A stretch of DNA of 64,000 nt from Pyrus communis. Taxonomy: Eukaryota; Streptophyta; Magnoliopsida; Rosales; Rosaceae. Made by a program: the position numbers and the translations under genes. Positions 33,983-45,744 of this stretch are shown here, in pieces. Numbering within the stretch: the stretch's first letter is position 1; the number at the start of each line of letters is the position of its first letter. The stretch lies in contig NC_084811.1 in the NCBI RefSeq assembly GCF_963583255.1, forward strand, positions 19,300,088-19,364,087. Reading direction: 5' to 3'. The notes beneath the pieces are model-generated. The model was not told where the DNA came from. It saw only the letters and a list, made by a program, of their open reading frames with translations, and made no database searches.

Positions 33983-34630
33983 TCACAAAGGATGTTCACG
34001 TGAAGCCCCATTACTTAGCAAAACTCTAGGAGCGGGAAGCATCAGAGCGGGAGGCATCGAAGCAGGTGGCATCGAAGATAGATCATTCGAGGCCTCAATA
34101 CTTGGTGGAACGCTGGATGACCCAGGAAAAAGGTGCCTCTGGAGATAAGCCGCAAACCTTTGACGGTCACTTTGAATCCGACCTTCAGATTCTTGCAGCT
34201 CATCAAGCTTCCTCTTCATGCCTGTCGAATAGTTATTTGCAAGCACGTGCAAACTTCTATTCTCGTACTTAAGCTGTTTGATCTCTTGCTTGAGATTTTC
34301 CACCTCTGCCATCAACGATTCAACTTGACGGGAGCGAGCAAGTAGGCGTTGGCCCATGTTGGACACAGAGCCCGCACACTGAACGCTGAGAGCTAGGGAC
34401 TCTTGAACGGCCAACTCATCGGACCGTCCTGAAAGCAGCCTACTATCTTTAGGAGTGAGGAGGTTCCTAGCTACTATCGTAGCTGTTGTTGCATCCGTCA
34501 TCATGGAGTCTTCACCTGTAAGAGGACCATTAGAAGATAAGAAAGACGGGCACCATACCTTAGCCTGACGCGGCGCAACTAGATCGCTGCTGAGACTCAA
34601 ATCTAAGCAAAGGTTAGATGGGTTAGCCAT
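33983..34630 (-). CDS. Antisense ORF of the Tat element (215 aa, coiled coil)
   Basis: The frame runs from ATG 34630 to a stop at 33983 and is uninterrupted. The N-terminus (MANPSNLCLDLSLSSDLVAP) precedes a predicted coiled coil (about residues 90-155: RQVESLMAEVENLKQEIKQL, KYENRSLHVLANN, RKLDELQESEGRI) and a Pro/Ser/Met-rich tail. It sits between pol and the 3' LTR on the opposite strand, the position of the additional antisense ORFs described for the plant Tat/Ogre group; their role is not established. While the sense polyprotein carries many stops, this ORF remains intact. Confidence 0.7.
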   Translation of the reverse strand: MANPSNLCLDLSLSSDLVAPRQAKVWCPSFLSSNGPLTGEDSMMTDATTATIVARNLLTPKDSRLLSGRSDELAVQESLALSVQCAGSVSNMGQRLLARSRQVESLMAEVENLKQEIKQLKYENRSLHVLANNYSTGMKRKLDELQESEGRIQSDRQRFAAYLQRHLFPGSSSVPPSIEASNDLSSMPPASMPPALMLPAPRVLLSNGASREHPL

Positions 34631-34655
34631 TTTTCAAAGGTGTTCAAAGAGAAGG

Positions 34656-35130
34656 GTGGATGGAGTTAAATCTCAAAGGGCCGGAGACGATTTTCAAGAA
34701 TGGGCAATCTTCAAAGTGTGCATGTTAGAGGTGATCGATACCTCTATAAAAAGCCAAGGCGACACGACCACCGATTCAAAAAACCGGAATTTCCTGCGTA
34801 AAGTTCGGCGACGCTCTCTCGGCTTTTCAGAAAACGCATTCAACTTTGTCAAAAGATCTCTGACAAAGTTGAAAACACGTGGAGGTCATCATCGCAACTA
34901 CACACTTTTGCCGACAAGCGTGAAGTTCGGCGACGCTTTCTCTGCTTTTCAGAAAACGCGTGCAACTTTGTCAAAAGATCTCTGACAGAGCCGCATCCGC
35001 ACTACTCCTTGCCGTTCAGAAATCGAAGAGGCGTTTCTTCATAAATCAAAGAGGCGCTAGCTCAGAAATCAAAGAGGCGTTCGTTCAGAAATCGAAGAGT
35101 CATCACTCTGATTTGCTGGATCAAAGCTTT
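34656..35130. other. Untranslated region upstream of the antisense ORF
   Basis: Short direct repeats are present: ttcagaaaacgc.ttcaactttgtcaaaagatctctgac-type units at ~34827 and ~34949, and gaaatcgaagaggcg/gaaatcaaagaggcg at 35020-35090. A promoter for the antisense ORF may lie here, but no TATA is convincing. Confidence 0.4.
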
Positions 35131-35349
35131 TGTCGACAATGGTAAAAGAACAGTACCACCACTTGCTATCCCTATATATGTCGACCTTCATCTTTTATGG
35201 CAAGACAGACCTGCAAAAAAAAAAAAAAATGCCCAACTCTTCCTCACCTCTGAGGGCGCACTCCCAGCAAAGCCTCTCGAAATACTCAATTTTTTCTTCT
35301 TCCCCGAAGAAGACACCAGATGCCTGGAGTACAGATGAGGCAGGAGGAA

Positions 35350-36066
35350 ACGGTAGATCGAAGCATGTGGAGACAAGCACAACAAATATATGTGCTGATT
35401 CATTCGCTGCTTCTTCAAAAGCAAAAGTATCTCATATCATCAAGGGCGAAAGCAAAGGTATCTCATATCATGCTTTTTCCCTGTCTTTTCCTTTGCCCTT
35501 GTTCTCACCTGCCAAGACAAGGACAGAGAAAGCAATATGTCGGAACCTCCACTCAAACTTGCACTGCCACCAAGAAGTGATGGTCCATTCAAATGCAAGG
35601 TTTGCATTCCACTCCTGCATCAGAGGACAAATACTACAAGAGAAGATGCTAAACTTGCATAAGGAAATACCACTTCTGCAAAGGGAGCAAGTAAGGCAAG
35701 TGAAAATGATACATCGAAGCATGTGGAGACAAGCACAACAAATATATGTGCTGATTCATTCGCTGCTTCTTCGAAAGCAAAGGTATCTCATATCATGCTC
35801 TTTCCCTGTTTTTTTCTTTGTCCTTGTTCTTACTCGCATGGCAAAGTGAAAGAAGCAATCAGCCGGCACTTGGAGTCAGTCTTCCGATCTGGAACCGACT
35901 GCCTGGAATCTATTCCCTGGTTGCTTACCTAGCGTTGCTCTCGAGTAGTCATCTTCAACGGTTGATACACTTCCAGAGAAGGGACTACTTCTGCAAATGG
36001 GAGCAAGTAAGGCAAGTGAAAATGATACATTGAAGCATGTGGAGACAAGCAACAACTGCATATGCT
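35350..36066. repeat. Three partial direct repeats, periods ~356 and ~316 bp
   Basis: The core gaagcatgtggagacaagca occurs at 35360, 35716 and 36032 (the last diverging after acaagc). The first two copies share about 130 bases, including tgctgattcattcgctgc and tatctcatatcatgct. The small frames here are products of the repeats. Confidence 0.75.
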
Positions 36067-36189
36067 GAGCTATCCTCTAACCCTCTTCAATACGAATTGG
36101 AGAGATTGAACAAAGAAACAGAAAAAAGGAGTAAGCTCAGACCTTCGGGGGAGACCAAAAGAATCCTGCTGCCCAGTTCAAGAGTAGCA

Positions 36190-36395
36190 CAAAGGAAAAT
36201 CAACGATTGGAGGAAACCAAAAGAATCCTCCAGCCCAGTTCAAGATTAAGCCTGTGGAAAATCAACGATTGGAGGAAACCAGAAAATCTTCCAGTCGAAC
36301 TCAAGATCAAGCCTCGATGGCCCTTGAAGAAATTTCCAGCCCAATTCAAGATCAAGCCCCGACGGCCCTTGGGTTGACATCTACATTAAGGGACT
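36190..36395. repeat. Short tandem units before the polypurine tract
   Basis: The ggaaaatcaacgattggagg unit occurs at ~36194 and ~36256. caagatcaagcc units follow that resemble those inside the LTR, as if LTR-derived sequence had spread inward. Confidence 0.6.
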
Positions 36396-36442
36396 TCAAA
36401 ACGCATCTTCTACACGTGACAAGCACATGTCTACGACGCACC

Positions 36443-36458
36443 TTGAAGTGGGGGCATT
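36443..36458 (+). other. Polypurine tract of the Tat element
   Basis: TTGAAGTGGGGGCATT abuts the 3' LTR. The same tract precedes the LTR at 63303. Confidence 0.75.
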
Positions 36459-37263
36459 TGTAGACATCGAAATTTCGGTGAAATAAATGTTGACCAATAA
36501 TTAAAATTTCAATGCTCACGTGTCACATAAATTTTACATGTAGCGTGTGACTCAACGAAAAATCGAAATAAATTGGAAAAGTCATCAAATAGGACACGTG
36601 TCAATACCTGGCAGAAATGATTTATTTCATCTGATTATTTAAATCCAAAAATCAAGTTTTGGAATTCTATAAATAGGAAGCCAAGGCATTCAAAAAAAGA
36701 AAGAAAGAAAGAAAGAAAGGAAGAAAAGAAAGAAAGGAATTTACATTACACCAAAACTTTGAAGCTTTGAAACTCTAAAGCTCTCAAGCAAATCTCGAAG
36801 GACCAAGAAAGCTATCTTCGTTCTTCGTCAAATCTGAAGAGAAGTGTTCATCATTCATCATCCGTTCATCCTAAGATCAAGCCCCAACGGCCATTTAGAT
36901 CAACAACCTCAACAAATCCACACATCCAATCGTTTCTTTAAGATTAAGCCCAAAAGCCCTTGAAGATCCGCTCATCCATCAACCTTCAAGATCAAGCCCA
37001 AAAAGCCCTTGAAGAAATCCATACACCCAGCCTTCAAGATCAAGCCCAAAAGCCCTCGAAGATCCGTTCATCAACTGTTCATCCCTAGATCAAGCCCCGA
37101 CGGCCCTTTGGATCAACAGCTCATCCACAAACCTACACCCTACGAAGATAGAATCAGAGGACCAAATTGCAAAGAGATTGTAACCCCAAAATCATTAAAC
37201 ACAAAAATATATATTTTGTACACGTATTCTTGTTTCTTGTTTCAGGAATTTTCCGTGTTTATA
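36459..37263 (+). repeat. 3' LTR of the Tat element
   Basis: 805 bp, colinear with the 5' LTR. By eye ~11 substitutions and no indel. The last bases read gtttata instead of gattaca, so the CA end has decayed to TA. Confidence 0.93.
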
Positions 37264-38127
37264 GTTTTGTTTTCGTTTTTTCTTTTTCTTTTTTTTTTTT
37301 TTTTTTGGTTCTTGAGAGGGTCTTCTTGGGTAAATCCAATTAAATTAAACAATCAGTTGAGTTTCTTCAGTACAAAAAAAGGCAAAATATAGAATATTTG
37401 AAAAGAGGGGAAAAGTTTTTTCAGCCTTCGAAAAAAGGCTTCTAGAATTCCAAATTCTCCTTTCAATAAACCAAAAAGGGGTTCCCAATTTCCTGTGTTG
37501 CTTAATAAGATAAATTGCTCTCCCAATCACCCTTAAAAACCTCACATCGGAGAGGGCAGTTTTATGTTTTTCGTCCCACCTTTACTCATGCATGTAAAAG
37601 GGATGTGAACAAAGAAATTCGCTCACCCAAACCAAGCATGACCCAGCTAAATAGTGTTGGAATGTGATTATGATAACATGGTTTGCACAATATGCGTAAT
37701 CATGTGTGAAAGTACAGTTGTATTCAACGGGTGGAGAATACAACTCCTCTAAAAAGGTTATTTCATTTCTATATATTCACCAAATCCCTTTCTTATCAGA
37801 GCAATTCAATGCCAACGTACAATTGTTCTCACTCTCTTATTCATATCCTCACGCCATACTGTGATGGATATTCTAAACGAGACATCGGTTTCCTGCCCAA
37901 TTTCCATCAAATAGTCACTAGTAGGAAAAACAACTTGCACAACGACAAAACAAGAAAGATCAACAATATACAAGAAGCAAAGTTATTAACGTATAGTACC
38001 TCAAATCCGCATTCAGATTACGAAAAAAATTATGATTTGCCTCGATGTCAAACAAACATGTCTACAGGAACTTCTCCGTGAGAGAACCTAAGGTCCTTGT
38101 ATCGAAGCACCAAGGACAAAAACGTTG
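37264..38127. other. Flank between the Tat element and the PurH pseudogene
   Basis: Poly(T)/pyrimidine tract at 37275-37306, then AT-rich sequence with no gene. The part just below 38128 is the likely 3' untranslated region of the PurH-like gene on the minus strand. Confidence 0.5.
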
Positions 38128-39255
38128 TCAATGCCTGAAATGCCTCACGTTTGTGAAAAGAAGTGCAACTCCATACTTGTTACAGCAGTCTATAGCATCC
38201 CCATCTCTAATGCTCCCACCGGGTTCTGTGATTACACAAACTCCGCTTTGGCAGGCTTCTTCCACTGCATCTTTCCATGCTGCTTGTAAAACGAGCATCA
38301 TTCAGATTATTATAGAGGTACTTCCATGTATTTTCAGTTTAGCATAAGAAGAAAGTGATTTCGTTGAACTTGGTCTTGCGCTCCACTGTTAAATAACATA
38401 AATAAAAGTTGATGCATGATCTTGTAATTACCGAATGGGAAGAAGCCATCACTGGCCAAAGCTGCACCCTTAACCTCTTCTCCAGCTTTCTTCAAGGCTA
38501 TTCTTAAACTCTCCAGGCGGTTAGGCTGCCCACTCCCCATGCCCAGCATGCAGTTATTCTGCTCATAAGTCAAGGATCAGATATTTGTCCGAAAGTGCAA
38601 ACCCTCAAAATAGCCTACCGAAACTATATTAAATGTGAGGGCGCGGGGTAAAACAAAGAACGACAACCTTTGTTATAACAATTGCATTGCTTTTAACATG
38701 CTTGATGCACAACCATGCGAATTCTGCATCAGCAAGCTCACTTTCTTGTGGAGCCTTCTCAGAAACAGCTTTGAACTGTATATCTTGGGGGGTCAAATCA
38801 TCCGAGTCCTGGGCTAACCACCCACCACCAACCTGTCTAGGTGAAAGCTTTCCCTTCTCATTTTTCCTTGCCCCAAGGATCATTAGAGTCTTTGATTTTC
38901 CGCGGAGGATTTCAAGCGCCTTCTTTGTGTACTTGGGTGCAACCACAGTCTCGTAAAACATCCGAGCTTCACCATCTGTCGGGCTTCTAAACTCTTGGAT
39001 TTCCTTAGCAAGAGCCTAGAAACACAAAAAAATTGACTTATTTAGGAAACGGAGAAACTGCAAAACAGGCACATATATTACCAAGTTAAACTTCTGAAGG
39101 CTAGCCTTTCAGAATAAATCAGTTGGCATTCAAGTTCACCACGGTGCCAGAACTTGAGTGCAGTTCAACAGCGAACAACATTTTGGGAAGTGCATGGTAA
39201 TCACAATCTCATTTCATATCATAAATTCAGGTCGGATCCCAAAACTCCAACTCAC

Positions 39256-40140
39256 CTCATCAACCTCGATGTTGAACGATACAATGCCACCAAAGGCACT
39301 CACGGGATCTGCTTTGACAGCAAGCCTGTATGCTTCAAGAATATCATCACGTGAAGCTGTGTCCACAAGGATTTGTATGCTTTACAACTACACAGGTAGG
39401 ACTCTGAAACTCACACAATTCCAAGCCGCATCGGCATCTAAATAGTTATTATATGACATTTCCTGCATGCGGAAACTAAAAGGTTTAAAGCCGATGAGAT
39501 CTGGTTAATTTGTAAACATTCAAAACAGAGCCCAACAATTCAAATATTTTGCCTCCCACCAATTAGCATTCAGAATATCAGAGAACTCCAAACATGGTGC
39601 TACCATGCTGCTGTCAAAAATTAATATTGGAAAGCAAATATGTTAATGAACTCACTCCTTTCAACAACATGCTACTTCCAATGATTTGCATGTCCACAAC
39701 AACAACAACAACAACAAAGCCTCATCTCACTAAGTAGGGTCAGCTATATGAATCCTAAAACGCCACTGCGCTTGGTTTTGTGCCATGTCTTCCGTTAGAT
39801 CCAAGTAGTCCAAGTCTTTTCTTAGAGTCTCTTAGTGGGTGTATATTCCAATCTTGATCGATACTTTCAAATAAAAAAGTATCAAGGTTTCCTTATCAAC
39901 CTAAATGCCACTAAAGATTCAGAAAAATAAGGATGCATGGTCATCACTATCAATTCCTTACTTTAAGTGGAGTCCAATAGCTAAAGGAAGATGTCTATCT
40001 TACCTTCCCATGGTGTCAGATATCAGTTGCAATACCCCCAGCATTCACCTCAGAAAGACTCTTGTCAACGTAGAATGCAGCCCTCTGATGAGAAGGGGAC
40101 TTTTGAGCAACATAGGCACCGTTAAGCTCTGAAGGAATTT
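39256..40140 (-). pseudogene. PurH exons 7 and 8 with inactivating lesions
   Basis: In exon 7 (40140-40014) the segment just before HQRAAFYVDKS has lost several codons and is frame-shifted, removing the conserved part that normally precedes NPHQ. An in-frame TGA follows GIATDI near 40022. In exon 8 (39462-39256) a net deletion near 39400 and an inserted base near 39362 throw ~45 bases out of frame, with a TAG inside. Splice borders are still recognisable. These lesions lie away from the transposon insertions, so decay is not due to the insertions alone. Confidence 0.75.
39695..39840 (-). mobile_element. 5'-truncated LINE 3' end (RTE type)
   Basis: On the minus strand the sequence ends in a (TTG)n tail (CAA repeats at 39696-39718 on plus). 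It is preceded by the complement of cctcatctcactaagtaggg and tagggtcagctatatgaatc. Plant RTE-type LINEs end this way. It lies in the intron between exons 7 and 8 of the PurH pseudogene. Only ~145 bp remain. Confidence 0.6.
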
Positions 40141-40155
40141 CTCTTGCAAAAACAG

Positions 40156-40207
<52 letters not shown>
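40156..40207. repeat. 52 bp poly(A) (poly(T) on the minus strand)
   Basis: An uninterrupted A run lies 16 bases upstream (minus sense) of the exon 7 acceptor of the PurH pseudogene, where it acts as an over-long pyrimidine tract. Confidence 0.9.
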
Positions 40208-40212
<5 letters not shown>

Positions 40213-40315
40213 AGAAGTTTGTCAATCAACGCATCCCATCACAAAAGGGCGACACAAGAAAATTAGTTTTAAGTACAATTTCAAAGAATGTACTGTCTAT
40301 GGGGTCCAACCCCCC

Positions 40316-40900
40316 TGTTGGAAATTCAAATCAAAACAGGTTGTAAAATGTTGCTGCTAGCTGTTTGTTTCTTTCCAGCTACAAAGAACAAAGTCTCCTC
40401 CATGTGCTAGCCGAAAGGTGTTGAAAGACAGCAAGGAATGATGCAGAGCATGTGTATAAAAGTGTCTAGCAGCTGGTGCATATGTGAAAGGGTGTAAAGA
40501 TGGTAATCACCATCTGTCGCTGCATGTGTGTGTGCCAGATTGTTCTAAGTTCATTTGATCTGTTTGAATGGTTGTATGTGTTGTTGTATTTTTTTATTTA
40601 AAGCACTTGAGTGGTTCTTTGCTGTTTGGAATGTATAAATAAGCCTCTCGTAAGGCTTTAAATGAGTGAGTGTATCATCCGAAACATTAAATCCAATTCC
40701 CATTTCCATTTCAGCTTGTAAGCTCCAAAAGAGTTGTAAACCCTCTTTCTAATATTTCAAAGTGTTTGTTATCCCCAAGCTTGTTATTCCCTTTCGTTTG
40801 TCCAATATTATTGAGAGTGTAAGTGAGAGGTGTGATAGAGTTTGTAAACCTATCACCCACATCATTTGGTGTTGAGTTAGTAAACTGTCAAATACCAACA
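40316..40900 (+). repeat. 5' LTR of the copia element
   Basis: TG...CA ends. TATA-like tataaataa at 40634-40642. About 98.8% identical to the 3' LTR by eye. Confidence 0.93.
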
Positions 40901-40902
40901 TT

Positions 40903-40915
40903 TGGTATCAGAGCC
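40903..40915 (+). other. Primer-binding site (initiator tRNA-Met)
   Basis: TGGTATCAGAGCC two bases after the LTR end. Confidence 0.85.
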
Positions 40916-40944
40916 AGAATACCTTTCTGGCAAGTGCAGTGGCT

Positions 40945-41110
40945 ATGGCGTCAAATCTAGTGCAACTCCAAGTTCCCGTATTGAAGAAAGAAAATTATGA
41001 AAGATGGTGTATCCAATTCAAAGCTTTGTTTGGATCATAAGAGTTGTGGGAAGTTGTCAGTGGTGGGTATGTTGTACCCACTGCCGAGCAAGAAGCCGCA
41101 TATACTGCAG
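40945..41110 (+). pseudogene. Truncated copia gag N-terminus
   Basis: ATG 40945 opens [20 protein letters not shown], then [11 protein letters not shown], where a TAA occurs at ~41038. The next codons ([13 protein letters not shown]) remain Gag-like. At about 41110 the sequence jumps to the segment before the integrase in another frame. The capsid C-terminus, zinc knuckle and protease are deleted. Confidence 0.7.
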
Positions 41111-43290
41111 AACAAAGGAACACGTGTTCAAATGTCAAAGAACCGTATGTTCCCATTGAAGTTAAACACAAAGATTGGGAGTTGTAACATCGGTGAGATT
41201 GAAAATGAGTCGTGGAGATGGCATCTTCGTTTTGGTCATCTTCATTTCAATGGCCTGAAATTGTTGTCAAGTGGAGGAATGGTGCGTGGTCTACCCCAGA
41301 TTGAAACCACACACCAAGTATGTGAAGGCTGTGTGCTTGGCAAGCAAACACGATTATCATTCCCTGTTGGTAATGCATGGAGAGTAAGGGCACCACTGCA
41401 GTTGGTGCACACGGATATATGTGGACCATTAGATCCCATGTCATATGGAGGTAATAGATACTTCATTACCTTCATTGATGATTTTAGCAGAAAAACTTGG
41501 GCTTATTTTCTTAAGGAAAAGTCGGCTGCCCTAAGAGTCTTCAAGGAATTCAGGGCATTTACAGAGGCTGAGAGCAACCACAAATTTGTGGCCGTGAGAT
41601 CAGATAGAGGTGGAGAGTACACCTCCAATGCGTTCCAAGCATACTGCAAGGAGCAAGGAATTAGGCATCAAATGACTGCTGCCTATACACCACAGCAAAA
41701 TGGGATAGCTGAAAGGAAGAATCGAACTATCCTTGACATGACAAGATCCATGCTTAAGGAGAAGAATTTGCCAAAAGAATTGTGGGCAGAAGCTGTAGCT
41801 TGTTCGATTTATTTGTTGAATCGATGTCCAACAAAGAGTGTCAAGAGGATGACACCACAAGAGGCTTGGAGTGGATACAAGCCGAATGTTACACACCTCA
41901 AAATTTTTGGATGTGTTGCATATGCTCAAGTTCCAGAAGCCAAGAGGAGGAAGCTCGATGATCGAGGTGAAAAGTGTGTGTTTGTGGGCTATAGTGAAGA
42001 GTCCAAAGCTTACAAACTCTACAACCCACTAACTAGCAAACTAGTGGTTAGTAGAGATGTCATCTTCAGTGAAGAAGAGACATGGAAGTGGAACAACAAA
42101 GAAGTCAATAAGGAGAGGGTTTTTCCCACAAACTTTGAAGAACAAGAAGTTGTACCACTAGTCGAGCTGCAACCTACTCAAATAGGCACAACAACTCCAG
42201 TGCACAGAAATGCAAGGAGTGGTCCTACATCCAGTGAGGAAGGCAGTTCATCAACTCCAGTAAGGTTAAGGAGTCTCACTGAGATCTATGGACAAGAAGA
42301 GGGAGAAGAAACAAATCTTTTCTGCCTATATGCTGATCATGAACCTCTATCATTCAATGAAGCTGTGGAGGAGGATCATTGGAAGAAAGCCATGGAAGAA
42401 GAAATCCATGCCATCGAGAAGAATGACACCTGGAAGTTGACAAAACTTCCACCAAATCAGAAGGTTATAGGTGTCAAATGGGTGTACAAGATCAAACGCA
42501 CTGCAGATGGAAGTGTGGATCGGTACAAATCAAGGCTTGTAGCAAAGGGCTACAAACAGAAGTATGGAGTGGACTATGATGAAGTCTATGCTCCAGTTGC
42601 GAGACTTGACACGGTAAGATTGCTAATCTCTCTTGCCGCACATCATAAATGGAAAATTTATCAACTAGATGTCAAGTCAGCCTTCCTTAATGGAGTACTT
42701 GAGGAAGAAGTGTACGTGGAACAACCGGAAGGCTTCCAAGTACAAGGAGAAGAAGATAAGGTGTATCGTTTGAAGAAGGCTTTGTACGGCCTCAAGCAAG
42801 CACCACGAGCTTGGAACTCAAGGATCGACAACTACCTTCACCAAAATGGATTTCAGAAATGTCCATACGAGCATTCAGTTTACATGAAGAATGGTGAAAA
42901 AGGGGAGTTCTTAATTATTTGTCTCTATGTAGATGATTTATTGTTTACAGGAAACAATGAGGCAATGTTTCATGAGTTCAAGCAATCAATGTTCAGTGAG
43001 TTCGAGATGACTGACAATGGATTAATGTCATACTTTCTTGGCATAGAAGTGAAGCAAGAAAGTGATGGCATCTACATCTCTCAACAAAGGTACATGAGAG
43101 ACATATTGAAGAAGTTCAATATGGACAAGTGCAACACTGTCAATACCCCAGTCGCAACTGGATTGAAGCTGTCCAAAGGAGGAGAGGGTGAGTTTGTAAA
43201 CTCAACAGTGTACAAAAGCCTCGTTGGAAGCCTAAGGTACCTCACAATCACAAGACCAGACATAGTTTTATGGTGTTGGACTTGTAAGTC
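41110..43290 (+). CDS. Copia integrase and reverse transcriptase (gag-less pol)
   Basis: One open frame covers the GAG-pre-integrase HHCC motif (WHLRFGHLH ... CEGCVLGKQ, ~41218-41345). The integrase DDE core follows (HTDICGP ~41407, RSDRGGEY ~41600, NGIAERKNR ~41700). The RT has [20 protein letters not shown] ~42480, [11 protein letters not shown] ~42665, [11 protein letters not shown] ~42785 and the catalytic YVDD ~42925-42936. The frame formally starts upstream at 40997 in non-gag sequence. It is shifted near 43262, after the TITRPDI block. Nearly intact enzymes, but without protease or capsid the element needs help in trans. Confidence 0.85.
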
Positions 43291-43871
43291 GATACATGGA
43301 AACACCAAGGGAGTCTCATTGGCTTGCTGTCAAGAGAATTCTAAGGTACATAAAAGGTACTCTAAACTTTGGTCTATTTTATAATTTTGGTGAAGATACA
43401 AAATTATATGGCTATTCGGATAGTGATTGGGGAGGTGACCAAGATGAAAGGAAAAGCACAACTGGCTATGCCTTTTTTCTAGGTTCAGCAGCTTTCTCGT
43501 GGACTTCAAAGAAGCAGTCAATCGTTGCCTTGTCATCATGTGAAGCCGAGTATGTAGCTGTAGCCTCAACCGTGTGTGAGGCAATTTGGTTAAGGAATCT
43601 GTTGAAATCAGTGTGTCATTCACAAGAAGAATCGACCTTGATTCATGTGGATAACATTTCAGCCATCAAGCTTGCTAAGAATCCAGTCCAACATGGAAGG
43701 AGCAAGCACATCGATACCAGGTTCCATTTTCTGAGGGACCATGTGAAGCAAAAGACAATTGAACTTGTCTACTGTCACACCAGGGAACAAGTGGCAGACA
43801 TCTTCACAAAGCCATTGCCAATTGAATCATTCCGGCTACTGCGTGAAATGCTAGGAATGAAGGCGTTTTGA
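43290..43871 (+). CDS. Copia RNase H, displaced by a frameshift
   Basis: The frame reads [16 protein letters not shown], then the RNase H motifs [41 protein letters not shown] and [20 protein letters not shown]. It ends [20 protein letters not shown] and TGA at 43869-43871, 14 bases before the 3' LTR. All catalytic acidic residues are visible. One frameshift near 43262 separates it from the RT frame. Confidence 0.85.
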   Translation, partial: RYMETPRESHWLAVKRILRYIKGTLNFGLFYNFGEDTKLYGYSDSDWGGDQDERKSTTGYAFFLGSAAFSWTSKKQSIVALSSCEAEYVAVASTVCEAIWLRNLLKSVCHSQEESTLIHVDNISAIKLAKNPVQHGRSKHIDTRFHFLRDHVKQKTIELVYCHTREQVADIFTKPLPIESFRLLREMLGMKAF

Positions 43872-43884
43872 TTTGAGGAGGTGT

Positions 43885-44468
43885 GTTGGAAATTCAAATC
43901 AAAACAGGTTGTAAAATGTTGCTGCTAGCTGTTTGTTTCTTTCCAGCTACAAAGAACAAAGTCTCCTCCATGTGCTAGACGAAAGGTATTGAAAGACAGC
44001 AAGGAATGATGCAGAGCATGTGTATAAAAGTGTCTAGCAGCTGGTGCATATGTGAAAGGGTGTAAAGATGGTAATCACCATCTGTCGCTGCATGTGTGTG
44101 TGCCAAATTGTTCTAAGGTCATTTGATCTGTTTGAATGGTTGTATGTGTTGTTGTATTTTTTTATTTAAAGCACTTGAGTGGTTCTTTGCTGTTTGGAAT
44201 GTATAAATAAGCCTCTCGTAAGGCTTTAAATCAGTGAGTGTATCATCCGAAACATTAAATCCAATTCCCATTTCCATTTCAGCTTGTAAGCTCCAAAAGA
44301 GTTGTAAACCCTCTTTCTAATATTTCAAAGTGTTTGTTATCCCCAAGCTTGTTATTCCCTTTCGTTTGTCCAATATTATTGAGAGTGTAAGTGAGAGGTG
44401 TGATAGAGTTTGTAAACCTATCACCTACATCATTTGGTGTTGAGTTAGTAAACTGTTAAATACCAACA
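43885..44468 (+). repeat. 3' LTR of the copia element
   Basis: Preceded by the purine tract gatttgaggaggtg. Ends AATACCAACA followed by a C-run. Confidence 0.93.
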
Positions 44469-45718
44469 CCCCCCCCCCAACAAAACAAAAAGAAAACCCA
44501 CCCGTCCCCATGGTCTTTGTACCCCCTCCCTCTCTCTCACCATCCCCGAAGGTAATTCCTCGCGCTATATCATGAACATCAAAATGGTGCATTATTACAA
44601 TCTTCTTGATGAAACTCCCTCTTCTCTCTTAAAGGTCATTTTCCGCTTACTCCTAATTCATTTTTATGAATCTAAAATTGTTTGCTCAATAAATTGCATC
44701 CTACTTGACGATTTGGCATGTTAATTCTGACTCTAATGTCTACTTAGATATTAAATTCACAAATATGTAAATAAAAGTAAAGCTATAATCCTTGTCTTAT
44801 CAAAGTAAATTTATAACTAAAAACATGACCATCAAAGACGTAATACCTTCAGAAGTCTGCTTCCAAAGCCATTCTGAAACTGCAGAATCATAAGAAGCAA
44901 CATGCTGGAAAGCCTTCCATGCAAGCTTCCTTCGGAAATGTTGATCATCCTTGTCTCCCTTAAGAAATTCTAGAAGTGCAAGATAGTCTTCTGAATCAAC
45001 CACCACCAAGACATCTTTGTGATTCTGTTTGACAAACATATTTAACTTGGAACATCAGATAAAGATAATGAGACAAATTTAGGTACTACTAGTGATACAA
45101 GGATTGTGTTTGAGAAAGCAGATTATGGGCGATATATTGAACAATAAAAATAAAAAAAGATGTCCCAGCATTAAACAAAAATAAGCAGTAATATAAGGAT
45201 CGTGTTAAAAATGTATGTCACATTCCCTGTTAGGCCAAAAGCAGAATCGATATGTTTCATTGTTTCTCGGATCAATATGTATCAAGATTTCTGCAGATGG
45301 TGTTGGATTGAATACTAGCACCAAGGATGCAGCACAGAGTTCATATCTAGATATCTACTAAATGAGATTCACTTGGATAAATAAAACGAGAGAATTACGA
45401 AATAGCAAGTTCAATGAGAATATTTGGTTCATGACAATGATTCTGAAAAGCAAAACCTATTATGATTTATAAAATTATAGAACAACAATATGCTACCATT
45501 TCCATTCAGATAAACAACCTTTGCAGCTGCTCTTTTCATGGTAGGACCACCAATATCTATATTCTCAATTCCGTCTTCAAAATCTATTCCTCCCTTTGAA
45601 GTAACTTTGTCGTAAAGGGGGTATAAATTCACCACAACCACATCAATTGTACCTGTACAAATATTTTGAAGTAAATTATTATTGTTACAATATATTCACA
45701 CAAAGAGAGAATGAGAGA

Positions 45719-45744
45719 GTGTGTGTGTGTGTGTGTGTGTGTGT
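45719..45744. repeat. (GT)n microsatellite
   Basis: 13 GT units in the intron between exons 4 and 5 of the PurH pseudogene. Confidence 0.95.

Larger units (their letters stand above)
40316..44468 (+). mobile_element. Ty1/copia retrotransposon with internal deletion (4,153 bp)
   Basis: LTRs at 40316-40900 and 43885-44468 (585 and 584 bp) start TGTTGGAAATTC, end AATACCAACA and differ at ~7 positions. The flanking target duplication is CCCCC, inside a C-run. A primer-binding site follows directly. Integrase, RT and RNase H are present, but most of gag and all of protease are missing. It lies in the PurH pseudogene intron between exons 6 and 7, opposite in direction to that gene. Confidence 0.93.

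Noticed and set aside
33380..33986. Minus-strand ORFs made almost only of Phe, Ile, Tyr and Leu that look like membrane proteins
   Set aside because: They are translations of poly(A)/TAAA arrays.
38128..40140. A functional short PurH gene made of the last exons only
   Set aside because: Exons 9-11 are open, but exons 7-8 carry a deletion, frameshifts and stops, and there is no sign of a new promoter.
41600..41929. Minus-strand ORF over the copia integrase
   Set aside because: Shadow of the integrase frame.
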